Below, in pieces: positions 1 to 7,795 of a stretch of 64,000 nucleotides of DNA. How positions within the stretch are numbered: the first letter of the stretch is position 1; each line of letters starts with the position of its first letter. The notes under the pieces were generated by a model that searched no databases, was not told the origin of the DNA, and was given only the letters and a program-made list of their open reading frames with translations. The position numbers were made by a program, and so were the translations under genes. Origin of the DNA: Stieleria tagensis (GTDB lineage Bacteria > Planctomycetota > Planctomycetia > Pirellulales > Pirellulaceae); NCBI RefSeq assembly GCF_024129865.1, contig NZ_JAMYFE010000068.1, positions 1 through 64,000 on the forward strand. The letters run 5' to 3'.

Positions 1-75
1 GGGGTCACTGTCGAACCTGCCGGAGCCAGGTTCGGCAGGAACCCCGGGTGAACTTTGGTTCCAACGGTTGCTCGA

Positions 76-1335
76 TCAGACAGCGTCGTTGGTTTGGGAG
101 GCCTCGCTCAACATCCGTTCCCAGCGGACGCGTTTTCCGGTTCGGGTCGCTTGATGGCCTAGCATGGCAAACAGCGTGCTTTCCGCGGCCGATTCGACTT
201 GGCAATCAATGTCGCCGTGTCGGATACCGTCGATCAACGCTTGCTGCTGGGTCTTGGTGGCCGTTTGCAATGACCCGGCATGACCGGATTGCCAAATAAG
301 TGATCCGTCATGTGAGAAGAGTTTGCCGGCCGATAGATCGGCCCGTCCGAGAGTGCCATGCAGATGCTCACTGGTGTTGTTCCAGGCTTTGGCGACGCGG
401 CGGCACTGCGAAAGCAACACCACACCGTTGGCAAACTGGTACTCGATACTGTGATGGTCAAACACTTGGCCGGTTCGTGTCACGGCGGCTGAGGTTGATG
501 CCGGGTCAATTTGTCCCCAGCCACCTTGACCTTGAGCGACACTAGGCGATTGCCCGAGCGCCCAGCGGATCACATCCAGTCCGGCGACGTGTTGTTCAAT
601 CAGAAAATCGCCGCCGGTCCATTGATAATGGTTCCAGTTGCGGATCTGGAAATCTTGGTCGGATTCCCGAGTGCCTTGTATGAGATTGCGGATCGGTCCG
701 GCGTTGCAAAACGCACGGGCAAAAATCGGCGTTCCGATCGCACCCTCGTGAATTCGCCCGATGGTGTCTCGGTAGCGTGGATCGTAGCGACGTTGGAATC
801 CAACTTGCACCGACAGACCGGCCGTTCGAGCCAGTTTCGCGGTCTGCAAACAATCCAATACGCCGGGCACATCGGCCGCGATCGGTTTTTCTAGAAAAAT
901 GTGTTTGCCGGCTTTGACAGCTTGGCGAAATTGCTGCGGCCGATAGACCGGCGGGGTAGCCAAATAGACCAGATCTGCGTCGCCCTGCAGGAGCGATTCA
1001 AACGCGCCGTCGCCGCTTAGACGCTGGCAGTTGGCGTCGATCGCGTTAGCGAAGCGGCCCTTTAGACTGCGATACATCGCTTGTGTTTGGGCGCCTTGCC
1101 GATCGGCCAAACCGACCAACCGAACGGATTCTGGCCCCAATCCCAGTACGGTATCGGCCAGCGTTCGCGCCCGCGTGCCGCAACCCGCAAACGCGATTCG
1201 CAGCGGTGTCGTGCCGGTTCCACCATGAACCGCTTTGCCAACGGCCATCGCGCCACCGATCGCCCCGCCGGCAATCATCAATCCACTGTCTTTCATAAAC
1301 AGTCGACGGGCGACCGAAGTCGATTCCTGGTTCAT
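76..1335 (-). CDS. Gfo/Idh/MocA-family oxidoreductase, Tat-exported
   Basis: The 419-residue protein has a twin-arginine motif at residues 10-11 (ARRLFMK) followed by a glycine/alanine-rich hydrophobic stretch, so Tat-dependent export is likely. A Rossmann-type nucleotide-binding segment follows (IAFAGCGTRA, from about residue 47), then the family signature EKP at about 149-151 (FLEKPIAADV). These are hallmarks of NAD(P)-dependent Gfo/Idh/MocA sugar oxidoreductases, which are highly expanded in planctomycetes. The substrate cannot be read from the sequence. The gene starts 6 bp after the stop of the upstream sigma-factor gene, so the two are probably co-transcribed. Confidence 0.9.
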   Translation of the reverse strand: MNQESTSVARRLFMKDSGLMIAGGAIGGAMAVGKAVHGGTGTTPLRIAFAGCGTRARTLADTVLGLGPESVRLVGLADRQGAQTQAMYRSLKGRFANAIDANCQRLSGDGAFESLLQGDADLVYLATPPVYRPQQFRQAVKAGKHIFLEKPIAADVPGVLDCLQTAKLARTAGLSVQVGFQRRYDPRYRDTIGRIHEGAIGTPIFARAFCNAGPIRNLIQGTRESDQDFQIRNWNHYQWTGGDFLIEQHVAGLDVIRWALGQSPSVAQGQGGWGQIDPASTSAAVTRTGQVFDHHSIEYQFANGVVLLSQCRRVAKAWNNTSEHLHGTLGRADLSAGKLFSHDGSLIWQSGHAGSLQTATKTQQQALIDGIRHGDIDCQVESAAESTLFAMLGHQATRTGKRVRWERMLSEASQTNDAV

Positions 1336-1341
1336 GGGCGA

Positions 1342-1893
1342 TCAAGCACCTTCACGCATTTTTTGGCGGGCGCGAGTCAGCAGCGGACCGATGGAGTTTT
1401 CGGCCAACCCGACTTCCTGGCTGATTTCATGATAGCTTTTGCCCTCCAGGTGGTACATCCGCACCACATTGGCTTCCTGGGGTTCGAGCCGCGTCATCAG
1501 CCGTTCGACTTCTTCACGATTTTCAATTCGGTCGGTGGCCGCTGCTTTGACGATCGGCTCGTTGCCGGCAACCGACAGCTTGCTTTGAACGGCCGATTGT
1601 GCCAGCCGACGGGCGATCACGCGCCGCGCAATCACGGTCAAATAGGTCGCGAGGGAACTATCGCGACGAAATCGTCGCAAAACGCTGCGGTCGGATGCCA
1701 ACAGTGTCAAAAAGACCTCGGCGACCAAATCGTCTCGGGTCGCCTGATCCAACTTGATGCCGCGGGATTCCGAGGTGTGGTTTGCCACATGAATGACCAG
1801 CCCCAAAAAGCGATCGGCAAAATCTTGCCACGCCCGCGGAGCGCCTTCGATGCAGCGCTGCAGCAATATTCGATCGATATCAGAAAGGCTCAC
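1342..1893 (-). CDS. ECF-type RNA polymerase sigma factor
   Basis: The 183-residue protein has sigma-70 region 2 in its N-terminal half (DDLVAEVFLTLLA, then FRRDSSLATYLTVIARR). Region 4 is at the C-terminus (LEPQEANVVRMYHLEGKSYH and an HTH ending LTRARQKMREG). There is no region 1 or 3, as in ECF sigma factors. The start is GTG at 1891-1893; no better start lies upstream in frame. It is immediately upstream of the Gfo/Idh gene on the same strand, so that gene may be a direct target or only a passenger. No anti-sigma gene is adjacent. Confidence 0.9.
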   Translation of the reverse strand: MSLSDIDRILLQRCIEGAPRAWQDFADRFLGLVIHVANHTSESRGIKLDQATRDDLVAEVFLTLLASDRSVLRRFRRDSSLATYLTVIARRVIARRLAQSAVQSKLSVAGNEPIVKAAATDRIENREEVERLMTRLEPQEANVVRMYHLEGKSYHEISQEVGLAENSIGPLLTRARQKMREGA

Positions 1894-2183
1894 GATGCCG
1901 GTACCAAAGGAGAAGCGTCACAAAAGCCGGTGCTTGCTGCGTTCTTTCCGGCGACGTCCTTCGCCCAGCAGACCCCTTTATGGTAGGTAGCGCTGACAAG
2001 TCCCGCAACCATTTAGGGCGAATCTGGCCCTCCCTGGGTGTCGGACAACGGGGAATTGTATCGGATTATAACGATCAGGTTGGCCTGACGACCCGGGCAT
2101 TTTTGCGTCGATGGGCCGCGTAGTGAGCTATGGTTCACCTACGCTAGGCACCGTCTGTCATTTCACGTCTGCTGTTGACCTCC
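1894..2183. promoter_or_regulatory. Divergent intergenic region
   Basis: This 290-bp gap separates the leftward sigma-factor gene from the rightward GGDEF gene, so it must hold promoters for both. I see no clear consensus -35/-10 pair and no repeats. Open frames crossing it are antisense extensions without recognisable protein features. Confidence 0.4.
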
Positions 2184-4445
2184 ATGAGCCACCTGTATCC
2201 CCCGCCCGAGTCCGGGCAAGTCAACCAATCATTCATCACTTTCCCAGCGGTGAACGACGGGGATGAATCGGTATCGTCTCAGGCGGCGGTGATTGAAAAC
2301 GTCAATGGTTTGCTGGCGAAATTGCAAACGGCCAGCGAAGCGGTGGAGGAAAAACCACTGGACCAGGCCGAACAGAACATTGAAAATCAGCTGGCCGTCG
2401 TCCGCCTGGGGATCGCCACATCACTGTTCTACGCCCTGCGAACCAAGCATCCTTCGACGGCAGCTCATGGGTTGCGCGTGGCGCTGTTCTGCAGCGGTTG
2501 GGCCGAGCGAATGGGATTGGACTACGATCTGCGTGACCGCATCGAAGTCGCTGCGTTGCTGCATGACGTTGGCAAAATCGGAATCCCAGACCGCATCCTG
2601 CGGAAACCTGGCAAACTGACCGTCGATGAACAGTTGGCGATGGACAGTTGCCCGGACAACGGGTGCGAAATCCTGCGCGGCTGCACCAATGATCCAGCGC
2701 TGCTGGAAATCGTGCGTTTCGGCGGTGTTTGGTACGACAGTCGTCGCGGAGCGGAATCGCCACGCGGTGACCAAATTCCTTTGGGCGCGCGGATGTTAGC
2801 AATCGCTGACGCCTTTGACGCCATGACCACCGAACATGTTTACCGCCCGGCGCTCAGCCGCGACCGTGCGATCGCGGAGTTGATCCGCGCCAGTGGCACC
2901 CAGTTTGATCCCAATTTGGTCGGTGATTTTTGCCGAATGCTCGAGGCCCATCCGGAGATTTTGCAGGGCAGTATTGTGCACCGCTGGTTGCAACAATTGC
3001 GGCCAGAGGATTCGGAGGCGTTTTGGACGGGCAAAAAAGTTGGTGGAACCGGCAAGCACACACGTCGCAAAGAAGTGGTTCGCCGGGAAACACTGTTCAA
3101 TCAACACTTGCTGCAGACTCTCAAGGATGGCGTGACGTTTACCGACGCCGAAGGAACGATCGATCAGTGGAATGTCGCGATGGAGCGGCTGACGCAACTG
3201 CCGGCCGAAGCGATGATCGGAAAACAATGGTCGGTTGCGGCGCTGCGGATGCGTGATGCCGATCACCACGCCAAACAAGAAACCGTCTGTCCCCTGCAGG
3301 AGTGCCTGCGTAGTGGCGAAGTCGTGCGGCGGGCGATGGTGATCGACGCGGCCGGTTCGGACCCGATTCCCGTTCACGTCGAAGTCGCGCCGGTGCCGGG
3401 CAATCACCACGGCTCGCACGGCACGGTGATCGTCGTCCACGACCTGTCGGATCTGGAGCATCTCGAGCGTCGGCTGCATACGCTGCACAAACAAACCACG
3501 ATCGATGCATTAACCCGTGTGGCAAATCGCGCCCATTTTGATGAAACGCTGAATGAGTTGGTCACGGCGACGACAGATGGCGGCCCGACGTTTTCATTGG
3601 TGATCTGCGACTTGGATCACTTCAAACGGATCAACGATACGTTTGGCCATCCGGCCGGTGACGAGGCACTCAAAGTGTTTGCCGGGCTGTTGCGTTCTCA
3701 TAGCCGCGAAGGTGATTTGGTGGCCCGCTATGGGGGCGAAGAGTTCTTGTTGCTCGCTGCGTCTTGTGACAACGCCACCGGCGCCCGCCGCGCTGAAATC
3801 ATCCGTCAAGCACTGGAATCCACGCCGATCGAATGTTTGGGCAATGAGTGTATCACCGCCAGTTTCGGAGTCACGGAATTTCAATCCGGCGACAGCCCGC
3901 AAACCATTGTGGCGCGCGCCGATCGGGCCCTATTAAAAGCCAAAGACAACGGCCGCAACCGCGTCGTGCAATTGGGCTTGGGCAAAATGTCCGAGATCGT
4001 CGATGTCGTGCCCCGCACAGGCTGGTTTGATTGGTTGACCCGCCACGACGACAGCGTCTTGACCGTCGTCGATATCCTGACACCCGTTCCGATTGATTTA
4101 GCGATCGAAAAACTGCGAGGCTTCATCGCCGATCACGAAGCCGAGATCGTCAATGTGGCAGAAAACCAACTGACGCTCAAAGTCGCCTCCGGGTGTTCCC
4201 AGGGTGGGCGTCGACGGGTCGACCACAAAATTTCCTTTCATGCCACGATGACGCTCAGCCACGCCCAGGCTGACGAAATGCCGACGGAAAAATCGATCGC
4301 CGGTGGCAGCACCAAAGTCCATTTGGAACTCAAGCCGATTCGTAACCGTGATCGCCGTCGCCGCGAGATCAAACGTTCCGTCGCCCAATTGGTGTCCAGT
4401 TTTCGATGCTACCTAATGGGCGACATCATCAACCAAGATCGTTGA
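2184..4445 (+). CDS. HD-domain (degenerate HD-GYP) / PAS / GGDEF signalling protein
   Basis: This cytoplasmic protein of about 753 residues probably makes cyclic di-GMP. From the ATG, an HD-type domain covers roughly residues 70-260, with the HD pair near 127-128 (ALLHDVGKIGIPDR). The region that should carry HHExWDGxGYP reads VRFGGVWYDSRRGAESPRG, so the GYP signature and its extra histidines are missing. A PAS domain follows at about 300-420 (TFTDAEGTIDQWN). A GGDEF domain follows at about 440-600 with an intact active site (RYGGEEF near 517) and DLDHFKRIND. The last 150 residues match no family I recognise. A TTG at 2175 is an alternative start, but the ATG at 2184 is preferred. Confidence 0.88.
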   Translation: MSHLYPPPESGQVNQSFITFPAVNDGDESVSSQAAVIENVNGLLAKLQTASEAVEEKPLDQAEQNIENQLAVVRLGIATSLFYALRTKHPSTAAHGLRVALFCSGWAERMGLDYDLRDRIEVAALLHDVGKIGIPDRILRKPGKLTVDEQLAMDSCPDNGCEILRGCTNDPALLEIVRFGGVWYDSRRGAESPRGDQIPLGARMLAIADAFDAMTTEHVYRPALSRDRAIAELIRASGTQFDPNLVGDFCRMLEAHPEILQGSIVHRWLQQLRPEDSEAFWTGKKVGGTGKHTRRKEVVRRETLFNQHLLQTLKDGVTFTDAEGTIDQWNVAMERLTQLPAEAMIGKQWSVAALRMRDADHHAKQETVCPLQECLRSGEVVRRAMVIDAAGSDPIPVHVEVAPVPGNHHGSHGTVIVVHDLSDLEHLERRLHTLHKQTTIDALTRVANRAHFDETLNELVTATTDGGPTFSLVICDLDHFKRINDTFGHPAGDEALKVFAGLLRSHSREGDLVARYGGEEFLLLAASCDNATGARRAEIIRQALESTPIECLGNECITASFGVTEFQSGDSPQTIVARADRALLKAKDNGRNRVVQLGLGKMSEIVDVVPRTGWFDWLTRHDDSVLTVVDILTPVPIDLAIEKLRGFIADHEAEIVNVAENQLTLKVASGCSQGGRRRVDHKISFHATMTLSHAQADEMPTEKSIAGGSTKVHLELKPIRNRDRRRREIKRSVAQLVSSFRCYLMGDIINQDR

Positions 4446-4652
4446 AACGGTGCCGCCCGGGCCACCGTCCCCAGTTTGACGGCCGCCGTCAAATGTAGCG
4501 CTGCGATCGGGATTTCGGTACTCGTGACCGGTTCGCGCAACGGAGTGGTCTTTCGGCTGACTGCAGCTCGCTGTAGACTTGCCAGAACGGCGCCGGTGGC
4601 TTGCGAAGAGAGCCGGCCAATGAATCGTTTTCCAGCAATGGAAAACTGCAAC

Positions 4653-4693
4653 CGGATGGGTGGCCGAGTGGTCGAAGGCTCTAGTCTTGAAAA
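4653..4693 (+). repeat. Left attachment site copy (attL direct repeat)
   Basis: These 41 bp are identical to 15847-15887 and diverge at the next base. Similarity also extends leftwards past one mismatch (the shared GCAA before it), as expected if the element's attachment site arose from a longer stretch of the tRNA locus. Recombination probably occurred inside this repeat. Confidence 0.9.
4654..4693 (+). pseudogene. Truncated 5' half of tRNA-Ser(UGA)
   Basis: The sequence begins GGATGGGTGGCCGAGTGG like the intact tRNA-Ser at 15848 and continues through the D arm and the anticodon (TGA). It then breaks off in the anticodon loop after CTTGAAAA. There is no variable arm, T arm or 3' acceptor strand, so it cannot give a functional tRNA. 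It is probably the 5' half of the original chromosomal gene, left behind when the element inserted. Confidence 0.9.
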
Positions 4694-4731
4694 ACGATCT
4701 TCGCCCCTTCGCTCGTCCCTGGGATACCGAG

Positions 4732-4816
4732 TTTTCTATAAAGAAAACCGTTCTTCGGTCAAATCGAAAAGCCCTTTAGCCACCTTTAATCACTGCGGAA
4801 AAGGGTATACCCTTTC
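4732..4816. promoter_or_regulatory. Candidate integrase arm-type sites, left end
   Basis: Two motifs recur near both ends of the element. At 4732-4750 lies TTTTCTATAAAGAAAACCG, matching 15824-15842 with one mismatch. At 4799-4808 lies AAAAGGGTAT, part of a 16-bp palindrome (AAAGGGTATACCCTTT), matching two direct copies at 15759-15768 and 15771-15780. Shared sub-terminal repeats next to the crossover region are typical of arm-type integrase or excisionase binding sites; the binding itself is inferred. Confidence 0.55.
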
Positions 4817-4868
4817 GCGAAAACTAGTACCTTCGTTGAACTGGTTTGCCGTGGTGTGCCTGAGCATT

Positions 4869-5681
4869 TTAGTCCTCAGGCTTCTTCTCAGCCGCACGGA
4901 CAGAAGGAATCAAGATGTGCGGCATGCTTCTCGACTCGCACAGTCTATTAAAAGACTTGTCTACATGAGCCAAGGTGAACGATTTTGTCTGCTCAAGTGC
5001 AATTACAACATCGCCAATTCTCTCGCATTCCTTACACGTGATGTGAGAGGACGACTCAGAATAACTTCGCAAGTGCGTTAGACATGGGACTTGCTTGTCC
5101 GTCAATTCATTCAGCAGTTTTCGCGATTCTGATCGCGGATCTTGAAGCCCAAGGAAATCATTGATCCGGCAGTCCAGAACTGGTGTACTGAAATCACGAT
5201 GAAATTCCGAAAGTTCGTCGAGCAGTCGTTCAAACGAACTAACTGCGAGTTCTTTCTCGCCACGTCGGCAATGGGATCGATTCTGAATCTTTGAAGGAAA
5301 TAGAGCGTTTAGTCGTCGAGCCCAGTGGTAAGCACTTCTCGCCAGTTCCTCAGCGGATGCCGTCGTATTGTCAAATGATCCGCACTCGTTAAGTCTTTCC
5401 GCGATACATGCGAGATATGACTTGATCGCGCGGCTACTAAAATCTTGCTCTAGATATACGATTGCGTCAGCAGTGCTTTTGAATCTTGCCACTGTCAGTG
5501 AAAATTCAATCATTGAGCAAATCCATCTGCGGACATACTCCATTCGAATGTAGGTTGATCGAAAGGCTTTAGCGTCAGAAACGCAATCTTTGAACGCTTG
5601 CGACTGAGATTTTGTACTCGGGCCGACAACTGCACGTACTGCCGATGTCTCTACAAGTACCTTCTTTGTCTTCCTACTCAT
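4869..5681 (-). CDS. PIN-like domain protein, possible nuclease (cargo gene 3)
   Basis: The protein of about 270 residues starts with KVLVETSAVRAVVG, close to the opening strand of PIN-fold ribonucleases (usually DTSAL; here the first acidic residue would be Glu). It ends with a segment laid out like the PIN C-terminal half (GDVVIALEQTKSFTLAHVD, then a short helix). The middle is helical and unassigned. The ATG at 5681 overlaps the stop of the preceding gene by about 8 bp, which suggests translational coupling. A TTG 12 bp further upstream is possible. The AT-richer composition fits cargo acquired separately. The PIN assignment is tentative; an RNase toxin or defence effector is plausible but unproven. 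Confidence 0.6.
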   Translation of the reverse strand: MSRKTKKVLVETSAVRAVVGPSTKSQSQAFKDCVSDAKAFRSTYIRMEYVRRWICSMIEFSLTVARFKSTADAIVYLEQDFSSRAIKSYLACIAERLNECGSFDNTTASAEELARSAYHWARRLNALFPSKIQNRSHCRRGEKELAVSSFERLLDELSEFHRDFSTPVLDCRINDFLGLQDPRSESRKLLNELTDKQVPCLTHLRSYSESSSHITCKECERIGDVVIALEQTKSFTLAHVDKSFNRLCESRSMPHILIPSVRAAEKKPED

Positions 5682-6276
5682 TCGGAAAAGCAAATCCTGC
5701 GATTTCGAATCCTAGGTTTTCCAATTTTGCTGCACACAGATCAATTTCGTTAAACTCAACATCCAGCGAATGTCCAAGCTTTTCGACAACTGAAGCAATG
5801 TGCCGGCAAACTTCAACTGACTGGTACTTTTCCCACTGGCCGTTTAGTAGCGTATCTCGCACCTGTCGCAAGATTTCTCGTGTATTCGCTTCGCTTTCAA
5901 TCCGTTGGATGCTTGCGACGAGATTTTTGATCTCTGACAGAATTGGCTGGGTCGCAACAACTAGTGGGATTGACTGAAGGTTATGCTGAAGATTTCCTAT
6001 TGATTCGGCCAGTTCCCTACACCTGCTCCTGCGCCTCGATGCAACATACGCGGGCGATTGGCTGCCCCTGACTGCAGCCATGTTAGTGACGGCGCGAAAC
6101 GTTACCCGCGTGGGAACGATGTTGGGAGGAACGACGAACTCATCATCCAAGTACGCGTCATCCAGACTGGGGCCGACTTCGCTAACCAAAAGTCGTCTAA
6201 GGTCTACGACGCCAGAATTGACCGCACCGGCACTACCGCTGCGTATTTTGTCGATGCTAATCCCTGAGTCTGCCAT
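5674..6276 (-). CDS. Hypothetical protein (cargo gene 2)
   Basis: I do not recognise this 200-residue protein. Residues 1-70 are low in predicted structure and contain FVVPPNIVPTRVTFRAV, while the C-terminal 120 residues look helical (LAESIGNLQHNLQSIPLV and later segments). There is no signal peptide and no membrane segment. Its ATG lies one base after the stop of the upstream gene (TGAGATG) and its end overlaps the start of the PIN-like gene, so it is the middle cistron of a tight three-gene operon. It may be a partner or immunity component; that is speculation from position only. Confidence 0.65.
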   Translation of the reverse strand: MADSGISIDKIRSGSAGAVNSGVVDLRRLLVSEVGPSLDDAYLDDEFVVPPNIVPTRVTFRAVTNMAAVRGSQSPAYVASRRRSRCRELAESIGNLQHNLQSIPLVVATQPILSEIKNLVASIQRIESEANTREILRQVRDTLLNGQWEKYQSVEVCRHIASVVEKLGHSLDVEFNEIDLCAAKLENLGFEIAGFAFPNE

Positions 6277-6277
6277 C

Positions 6278-7015
6278 TCAAATTAGGTTGGTGAGCTTCT
6301 TCACAGACTGCTCAACTAGCCTCTCTCCTTTCGTTTCGAATTCATTCATCAAGCGTTTTACGCCGTGCTTGCTTACTTTCTTTTTCACCAAATCGTAACG
6401 TAACCAGAGACGGTCACCATCAATCTCGTCTAACAATGATCCTAAACCTGGTCCCCATGCTGGTTCCGTTAATCGGGTCACATTGGCCGCCGACTGGAAC
6501 TGCTTAGTCGCCATTTCGCGATTCATCGGTCCAATGTCGACTCGAGTGAAAGTAGACTCGCGGTCTTCCACTAACGCTAGCGACCAGTCGTTTGAGTCTT
6601 CCATGATCGCCAGTGAAGGCTTCAACAAAGATTCTCGACCAAGGTCCGCCATTTCCTTGTACGTCATTCCAATATCAACCAGAGAATCCCTCAAAAAACT
6701 GCAGGAAGTTGCCTCTGATACACCGTATGCGTCCAGGACATCAGTCATCATTTCGCCGATTTGTTTCGTCCACACATGCCACTCGTCCAGCGTTCTGGTC
6801 GTAAAAGTGGCGGAGGTGTGGTCGATTGCGAACTGAGTCTTGTTGTCTCCGCTGAGGAAGTCAAAGCGCTGGACGTTTGATGACCACTGCGAAAATCGCT
6901 CTACGCGGACCATTTTCTTTGCCAAACTAGGTAATACAGCTGCAAAATCCGGCTGAGGAGCAAAACGCACGGACAGTATCGAAATTGATTGGCGTCCAAT
7001 TATTTGCTGCGACAT
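6278..7015 (-). CDS. Hypothetical protein, possibly TIGR04255-like (cargo gene 1)
   Basis: The protein of about 245 residues opens with alternating beta-type hydrophobics (SISILSVRFAPQPDF) and has a central stretch resembling the order of strands and helices in TIGR04255-family proteins (RFDFLSGDNKTQFAIDH, then LDEWHVWTKQIGEM). That resemblance is weak and from memory of the family layout, so it may be wrong. No catalytic motif is evident. The ATG at 7015 is preferred over a GTG 33 bp upstream. It is the first gene of the cargo operon and AT-richer than the replication module. Confidence 0.6.
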   Translation of the reverse strand: MSQQIIGRQSISILSVRFAPQPDFAAVLPSLAKKMVRVERFSQWSSNVQRFDFLSGDNKTQFAIDHTSATFTTRTLDEWHVWTKQIGEMMTDVLDAYGVSEATSCSFLRDSLVDIGMTYKEMADLGRESLLKPSLAIMEDSNDWSLALVEDRESTFTRVDIGPMNREMATKQFQSAANVTRLTEPAWGPGLGSLLDEIDGDRLWLRYDLVKKKVSKHGVKRLMNEFETKGERLVEQSVKKLTNLI

Positions 7016-7473
7016 AGTCGATTTGGTGGAAGCGGCCAAGTTCTGCACGGGGGGGCAAGGAAAACAATTTGCAAATTCATTCGAATTATACTTCCGCTCA
7101 GCTGGAATGGTCTGCTTGAACGCTCAATTATCGCAGCATTCCCGCGAACTTTGAAAGTCTGGTCTGGCTAGGCTGCCTGTGCCGCCACGACTGCCCATCT
7201 TGGGGGGAACTTGCAGTAGACATAGGCAAGCCGCAAGAATGCCACCTGAACAAGGTGATCCAACCCATTCCGTTGCGAAAGCCAGACTGTTGGGATTCTT
7301 CCAATTCATCTGGCTGGCGTGCTCGACCGCGGGGATCCTTGCGCCAATCTGCAAAAATGGAACTGAATTTCTGTCTCTCCATTTTTCCACTCGGCAAATA
7401 ACGGGGCGCAACTAACTAACTGTCTCTCTGAGGATCGGCCCGCGAAGTTCGCGAGGACTGTCAGCAGGGCCAG

Positions 7474-7592
7474 GAAGGACCCGCAGCAGGGGCAGCAGAC
7501 AGGCAGCAGCAGGCAGGCAGCAGACAGAGCATCAGACAGGGCAGCAGACAGGCAGCAGGGCAGCAGAGCAGTCAGGCAGGCAGCAGGGCAGG
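7474..7592. repeat. Low-complexity GCAGCAGACAGGCAG tract
   Basis: About 120 bp are built almost entirely from the short words GGCAG, CAGCAG and CAGACAG in irregular order. One strand is nearly free of T and the other nearly free of A. It lies in the 3' region of the capsid transcript, between capsid gene and cargo operon. Slippage-prone expansion is the simplest explanation; a protein-binding or packaging role is only a possibility. Confidence 0.8.
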
Positions 7593-7676
7593 AAGTGTCT
7601 TAATCACCGCGATTTGCAAGACCAATCAGAAGTCAGCGATGAGTATTTGGAAGACACCGAAAAGACTGCCGGCGTA

Positions 7677-7787
7677 CCGCTGGCCCGGGGAGAGAACTGA
7701 AACCCGAGCCAGCGGCAGCGACAGCGTTAGGTGCCCCCCCAAGCCGACCGGGGGATTATCAAAACCCGATCGGCAAAGGCACCCAAC
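7677..7787 (-). terminator. Two stable hairpins downstream of the capsid gene
   Basis: The first hairpin pairs CCGCTGGC (7677-7684) with GCCAGCGG (7708-7715). The second is nested: GTTAGGTGCC (7726-7735) pairs with GGCACCCAAC (7778-7787), with one mismatch, around an inner stem GCCGACCGGG (7743-7752)/CCCGATCGGC (7765-7774). They sit just after the capsid stop codon. No U-tract follows, so they may protect the mRNA 3' end or have another structural role instead of acting as a simple intrinsic terminator. Confidence 0.5.
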
Positions 7788-7795
7788 GTGATTGA

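Larger units (their letters stand above)
7016..7795. other. Long non-coding gap between cargo operon and capsid gene
   Basis: About 780 bp without a convincing gene. It should contain the cargo operon promoter, a CAG/GGCAG low-complexity tract and two strong hairpins (listed separately). A plus-strand frame at 7179-7415 (78 codons) and overlapping minus frames are open but show no recognisable domain or good ribosome binding site, so I do not call them. Confidence 0.5.

Noticed and set aside
1081-1986. 301-codon plus-strand frame
   Set aside because: It is antisense to the Gfo/Idh and sigma-factor genes, both of which have clear motifs; the product is domain-free.
4476-5081. 201-codon plus-strand frame across the left attachment site
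   Set aside because: It runs through the truncated tRNA and the arm-type sites and overlaps the PIN-like gene; no protein features.
7179-7415. 78-codon plus-strand frame (PPRLPILGGTCSRHR...)
   Set aside because: Possibly part of a repeated planctomycete sequence, but there is no good ribosome binding site or domain, and overlapping minus frames are equally open. Not supported enough to call.
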